NCBI GenBank assembly: GCA_947085035.1
Contig: CAMTUW010000001.1
Span: 62,001-126,000, forward strand
Length of the DNA: 64,000 nt
Source of the DNA: CAMTUW01 sp947085035
GTDB lineage: Bacteria > Actinomycetota > Coriobacteriia > Anaerosomatales > PHET01
Direction: 5' to 3'
The translations under genes and the position numbers were made by a program. The notes beneath the pieces were generated by a model, which was given only the letters and a program-made list of their open reading frames with translations, was not told the origin of the DNA and made no database searches. Below, one piece after another: positions 60,463 through 64,000 of the stretch. Every line of letters starts with the position of its first letter. Position 1 is the stretch's first letter.

Positions 60463-61644
60463 ATGACCCCTTTGGACCACGAGACCCTCACCGCCGTCGC
60501 GCGCCACTGTGCGTGGCCATCGATCTCCATCTACCTGCCCACCCACACCACGATCACCGACAAGGAGCAGGATCGAATCCGCTTGAAGAACCTGCTTCGG
60601 GAGGCCTGCAGCTCACTTGTCAGTCGCGGCATGCGTCAACCGGACGCCGAGATGGTCTGCGAGCCGGTCAGGACCCTCCTCGAAGATGACTCGTTTTGGC
60701 GCGAGAGCGCCGAAGGGCTGGCGCTGTTCGTGTCGGGAAGCGGAGTCGCCCACGTGCTGAGGCTCGATGCTCCCGTCACCGAACAGGCTGTCGTAGGCGA
60801 TCGTTTCTTCATGCGCCCACTGCTCACGGCCCAGCGCGGCGAGCGCCGTTTCCTCGCGCTCGCGATCGACCGCAACGGATCGCGGTTCTTCCGCGGGGAT
60901 GGCGGCTCGATCGAAGAAGTCGCACTCGAGGGGATTCCGACCTCATTGGCCGATGAGCTGCGCTACGACGAGGTGCAACCTGCGGTGCAGTACTCGAGTC
61001 TGCCGTCCCCGGCCAGCTCGGTCGGTGGAGGCAGGGCCACAGGCGCGATCTTTCACGGTCACGGCGGCGAGAAGGACACCGACAAGAGCAACCTCGAACG
61101 GTACCTGCGAAAAGTCGAAGGTGCGGTCGCCGTCGTTGCTCGGCAGACGCCGGAGACTCCGCTGGTGCTGCTGGGTGTCGAATACTCGCTGGCGCTCTAC
61201 CGATCGCTCAACACCGTCCCGTCACTCGCGCCCGAGCAGGTCAACGGCGCCACCGACGAACTGGCCCCGCACGAAGTCCATGCACGGGCGCTCGAGGCGC
61301 TGGAGCCGCGTTTCGCCGCAGTGATCGACCAACGACTGAGTGAGCTCTCCGACGGAAAGGGTTCCGGGACCGTCTCGCACGACCCCACCGTGATCGTGCC
61401 CGCTGCGGCGGCCGGCCGCGTGAAGATGCTCTTCCTCGATGACAGCGTCGGCCCCTTCGGGACGTTTGACCGCGTGAGCCACGAGGTCGATTCGGTGTGC
61501 GCCGATGCTCCCAACGGCGACGAACGCGGCTGGGACCTGGTGGACCTGGCAGCGGCCGAGACGATTCTGCACGGCGGTGAGGTCTTCGCCTTCACGGGTG
61601 ACAACCCGCCCGTGAACGGTGTCGCGGCTGTGATGCGGTACTGA
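60463..61644 (+). CDS. baeRF-family (eRF1-like) protein
   Basis: 393 residues. Opening ISIYLPTHTTITDKEQDRIRLKNLL, a central strand block (GLALFVSGSGVAHVLRL, RRFLALAIDRNGSRFFRG) and a C-terminal Rossmann-like half (GRVKMLFLDDSVGPFGTF, then LVDLAAAETILHGGEVFAF) match bacterial relatives of archaeal/eukaryotic release factor 1. Such proteins are proposed to act in ribosome rescue or stress; no GGQ motif is evident here, so peptide-release activity is uncertain. GGAGG lies just before the ATG. Confidence 0.75.
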   Translation: MTPLDHETLTAVARHCAWPSISIYLPTHTTITDKEQDRIRLKNLLREACSSLVSRGMRQPDAEMVCEPVRTLLEDDSFWRESAEGLALFVSGSGVAHVLRLDAPVTEQAVVGDRFFMRPLLTAQRGERRFLALAIDRNGSRFFRGDGGSIEEVALEGIPTSLADELRYDEVQPAVQYSSLPSPASSVGGGRATGAIFHGHGGEKDTDKSNLERYLRKVEGAVAVVARQTPETPLVLLGVEYSLALYRSLNTVPSLAPEQVNGATDELAPHEVHARALEALEPRFAAVIDQRLSELSDGKGSGTVSHDPTVIVPAAAAGRVKMLFLDDSVGPFGTFDRVSHEVDSVCADAPNGDERGWDLVDLAAAETILHGGEVFAFTGDNPPVNGVAAVMRY

Positions 61645-61689
61645 GCCGCGAACTCGGCTAGAATCTCGAGACTGGCCGACGAAGGGACC

Positions 61690-62160
61690 ATGACCTTGGA
61701 AGAACTCGTATCGGGGTTGCCCCCGTACCTGAAGTACGTCGTGCTCACAATGACCCCATGGGTCGAACTGCGCGGAGCCGTCCCGTGGGCCGTACAACAG
61801 GGAGACCGCATCTATCTCCCCATCATCCTGCTCACGAACGTCCTCGTGTTCTTCCCGGTGTACTTCATCACCGAGTGGATCTACGAGCACATCCCCGAGG
61901 GCTCGTGGCTGCACCGCAAACTCGAGCACATCCGCAAGAAGGCGCACCCCAAGGTCGAGAAGTACGGGGTGCTGGGACTCGCGCTGTTCGTGGGCCTGCC
62001 GCTTCCGGGAACCGGGGCCTACTCGGGTTCGCTCGCCTCTTGGCTGCTCGACATGGAGTGGCACCGCGCGCTCACCGGTGTCGCACTTGGTGTCTTGCTC
62101 GCGTTCCTGATCGTGTGGGGCGTGTCTGAGGCAGTGGTACGCGGCATCAGTCTCTTCTAG
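61690..62160 (+). CDS. Small multi-drug export family protein
   Basis: 156 residues with four hydrophobic helices and the family run PWVELRGAVPWAVQQGDRIY followed by an internal PGTGAYSGSLASWLL. Members are COG2426-type proteins annotated as putative small multidrug exporters; transport has seldom been tested. It stands between the eRF1-like and nitroreductase genes, 16 bases before the latter. Confidence 0.85.
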   Translation: MTLEELVSGLPPYLKYVVLTMTPWVELRGAVPWAVQQGDRIYLPIILLTNVLVFFPVYFITEWIYEHIPEGSWLHRKLEHIRKKAHPKVEKYGVLGLALFVGLPLPGTGAYSGSLASWLLDMEWHRALTGVALGVLLAFLIVWGVSEAVVRGISLF

Positions 62161-62176
62161 AAGAAACGGGGCCTCG

Positions 62177-63010
62177 ATGACATCTGAGGTCGCGGTCGGT
62201 GAAGCTGACAGGGCGCTTCGCTCGTCGTGGCTCGAGGCGATTCCCAGGCGTCACTCACGTCGCCGCTTCGATGCTCGGCCGTGCTCCGTCGCCGAACTCG
62301 CATCTCTCGCCGAGACGTGCGAGTCTTTCCGGCCGTTCGATGACGCGCGCGTCATGTTGGTGACCGAACCGCCTGCGGGCCTGTTCACCGGAATCGTGGG
62401 CTCCTACGGCGGCGTGACGGGTGCGCCACACGCCATCGCCATCATCGCGCGTGAGGACTCACCCGCCGCCCAGTGGCACGCGGGTTACACGGGCCAGGCG
62501 GTGGTACTCCACGCCACCGCGCTCGGCCTCGACACCTGCTGGATCGGGGGCTTCTTCGACCCCAAGATCGCCCGAAGCCTCGCCTCGCTGGCTCCCGGCG
62601 AGCGCATCGTGGCGGTCTCTCCGGTCGGACATACCGCAGGCGAGAAGAACCTGCCGGAACGCCTCATGGGCCGCATGGTGGGCTCGGCTACTCGCAAGCC
62701 GCTGTCGCTCATCGCCCCCGATGCCGGTCCGGGCTGGCCGACCTGGGCGCTCACTGCGGTCGAAGCGGCCCGTCTGGCTCCCTCGGCCGTGAACCGCCAG
62801 CCGTGGCGGTTTCGACTCGAGGGCGGTGGAATCGTGATCGCGCGCGACACAGCCGCCGAGGTGCCCAGGGTCACCAAAGCGCTCGATTGCGGGATCGCCG
62901 CACTGCATGCCGAGCTCGCCGCTGAAGCGGTAGGCGGAGCCGGAAGCTGGAGAGATGCGACGAGCGGACTCGACGTCGCGTTCTACCGGCCGTATGAGAC
63001 GCAGGAGTGA
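62177..63010 (+). CDS. Nitroreductase-fold protein (TM1586-like)
   Basis: 277 residues, longer than single-domain nitroreductases because two related halves are fused, as in TM1586-type proteins. First half: AIPRRHSRRRFD and GYTGQAVVLHATALGLDTCW, LAPGERIVAVSPVGH. Second half: EAARLAPSAVNRQPWRF, VTKALDCGIAALHAELAA. FMN would bind at the dimer-like interface. Substrate unknown. Start near a GGGGC-rich site; converges with the cardiolipin synthase gene after 24 bases. Confidence 0.85.
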   Translation: MTSEVAVGEADRALRSSWLEAIPRRHSRRRFDARPCSVAELASLAETCESFRPFDDARVMLVTEPPAGLFTGIVGSYGGVTGAPHAIAIIAREDSPAAQWHAGYTGQAVVLHATALGLDTCWIGGFFDPKIARSLASLAPGERIVAVSPVGHTAGEKNLPERLMGRMVGSATRKPLSLIAPDAGPGWPTWALTAVEAARLAPSAVNRQPWRFRLEGGGIVIARDTAAEVPRVTKALDCGIAALHAELAAEAVGGAGSWRDATSGLDVAFYRPYETQE

Positions 63011-63034
63011 CCGGGGTCCCGGCGAAACGACTGC

Positions 63035-64000
63035 TCACAGAGCCCTGGAGAGCAATCGCGCCGACGCGTTCCTGAAACGCACCAGCGGGCCGATGTCGTC
63101 GAGTGTCTCCTGCGTGATCGACTCGCAATCACGGACGTCCTCGTCGAAGATCGCGTCGAGACGCGCCGCCACCTTCTCGTCGTAGAAGAACACCTGCAAC
63201 TCGTCGTGGAGCGCGAAGCTGCGGATGTCGAAGTTCGTCGTGCCCACCGAGGCCAGTCGTCCGTCGACGGTGAGCGTCTTGGCGTGCATGAAGCCGCGCT
63301 GGTACTGGAGGATACGCGCGCCCGCGAGCACCAACTCGTCGAGGTAGCTGAACGCCGCCCACCACGGCAGTCGCTTGTCGTGGACTCCCGCCATCATGAG
63401 GTGGACATCCACCCCCGAGAGCGCCTGGACGGCGAGCACGTCACCTATCGACTGGTCGGGAACGAAATAGGGCGTCTGCACGCGAACCGCTCGCGATGCA
63501 TGGGCTATCGCGATGTGGAACGTGTGGCGAAGCGTCTGCCACTCTGACTCGGGACCGGCGAACGCCAGCTGCGCCCATACCCACTCGCCGGTGACAGGAG
63601 CCTCTGGGTCGGGAAAGTATCGCTCCCGGAACAGGTTCTCCTGCGCTACGCGGTACCACCTCGAGCAGAACAACGCGTGTACGTCGCTCACGATGGGTCC
63701 GGTGAACCTGACGTGCGTGTCGCGCCAGGACTCGAATCGCGCGCCGCCGTCGGCGTACTCCTGCGCCATGTTCATGCCGCCTGTGTAGGCGATGCGCCCG
63801 TCGATGACGGCGATCTTGCGATGATTGCGGTAGTTGAGCTTTCCCCAGTCAGCGCGATCCGGCCTGACCTGGGCGCCTGCCGCGACCAGCTCTTTGAGTT
63901 GACGCTTGCCGCGAAGAGCCGAGCCCACCCAGTCGTAGAGCACCCGGACCTCGACTCCATCCCGCGCTCTCTTGGCGAGTAGTCGGCAGACCCGCCCGGT
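63035..64000 (-). CDS. Cardiolipin synthase / phospholipase D family, C-terminal part
   Basis: The frame runs past the window edge, so the N-terminus is missing. Two HKD motifs are intact: NHRKIAVIDGRIAYTGGMN and HAKTLTVDGRLASVGTTN. These form the phosphatidyl-transfer active site. The preserved opening (DGVEVRVLYDWVGSALRG) and RYNRxRxFR-like region suit bacterial cardiolipin synthase. N-terminal membrane helices are expected outside the window. No neighbour on the same strand is visible. Confidence 0.9.
   Translation of the reverse strand, partial: TGRVCRLLAKRARDGVEVRVLYDWVGSALRGKRQLKELVAAGAQVRPDRADWGKLNYRNHRKIAVIDGRIAYTGGMNMAQEYADGGARFESWRDTHVRFTGPIVSDVHALFCSRWYRVAQENLFRERYFPDPEAPVTGEWVWAQLAFAGPESEWQTLRHTFHIAIAHASRAVRVQTPYFVPDQSIGDVLAVQALSGVDVHLMMAGVHDKRLPWWAAFSYLDELVLAGARILQYQRGFMHAKTLTVDGRLASVGTTNFDIRSFALHDELQVFFYDEKVAARLDAIFDEDVRDCESITQETLDDIGPLVRFRNASARLLSRAL

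Overview
The window looks like a stretch of a high-G+C actinobacterial chromosome, most likely a free-living anaerobic member of the Coriobacteriia or a close relative. This is an inference from gene content and was not tested by any search. The right-hand side carries the actinobacterial heat-shock operon dnaK-grpE-dnaJ-hspR-clpB and a class E sortase. The left-hand side carries a block with Bacillota-like order (rplY-prs-glmU-tRNA-Gln-spoVG-ispE-veg-rsmA-yabE-like-tatD-metG-abrB-rsmI). Gene starts are often GTG or TTG, with clear Shine-Dalgarno sequences and many 4-base ATGA/GTGA overlaps.

Layout. 1-7.0 kb: end of a UPF0210 gene; a surface locus (small secreted protein, DUF916-like anchored protein, LytTR response regulator); an NfnAB/glutamate-synthase-type flavoprotein pair; a divergent M23 peptidase. 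7.0-23.8 kb: a long leftward housekeeping run, ending in a membrane protein, a DUF362 ferredoxin with a DnaA-lid-like N-terminus, a ROK kinase and a degenerate ImmA/IrrE protein. 24-32 kb: a HEAT-repeat/HD-GYP-like operon whose two proteins seem to share an N-terminal domain, a lipoprotein sugar dehydrogenase, two PLP enzymes and a membrane HD-domain protein. 32-36.6 kb: rsgA, then metY-metX-metW behind a methionine-rich leader peptide. 36.7-45.4 kb: flavin reductase, DUF438/hemerythrin-like/PAS protein, small membrane proteins, trkH with an unlisted 42-residue membrane ORF upstream, a YbjN-like protein, a very large lipoprotein and an Lgt-like protein. 45.4-48.2 kb: an accessory patch with a DUF4143 ATPase, a decayed mosaic toxin-antitoxin remnant and an intact RHH/PIN module. 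48.2-55 kb: the heat-shock operon. 55.2-58.8 kb: ferredoxin, epimerase, sortase, a probable c-di-GMP-I riboswitch ahead of a secreted HExxH protein, and a class D sortase fragment. 58.9-64 kb: HupE/UreJ with its anchor protein, an eRF1-like protein, a small transporter, a nitroreductase and a truncated cardiolipin synthase.

Themes. Cyclic-di-GMP recurs (two HD-type proteins and one riboswitch candidate), as does cell-surface remodelling (sortases, M23 and 3D-domain wall proteins, DUF916-like protein, secreted metallopeptidase). The strongest candidates for something undescribed are the methionine attenuation-type leader, the DnaA-lid/DUF362 fusion, the HEAT/HD-GYP pair and the riboswitch-metallopeptidase unit.
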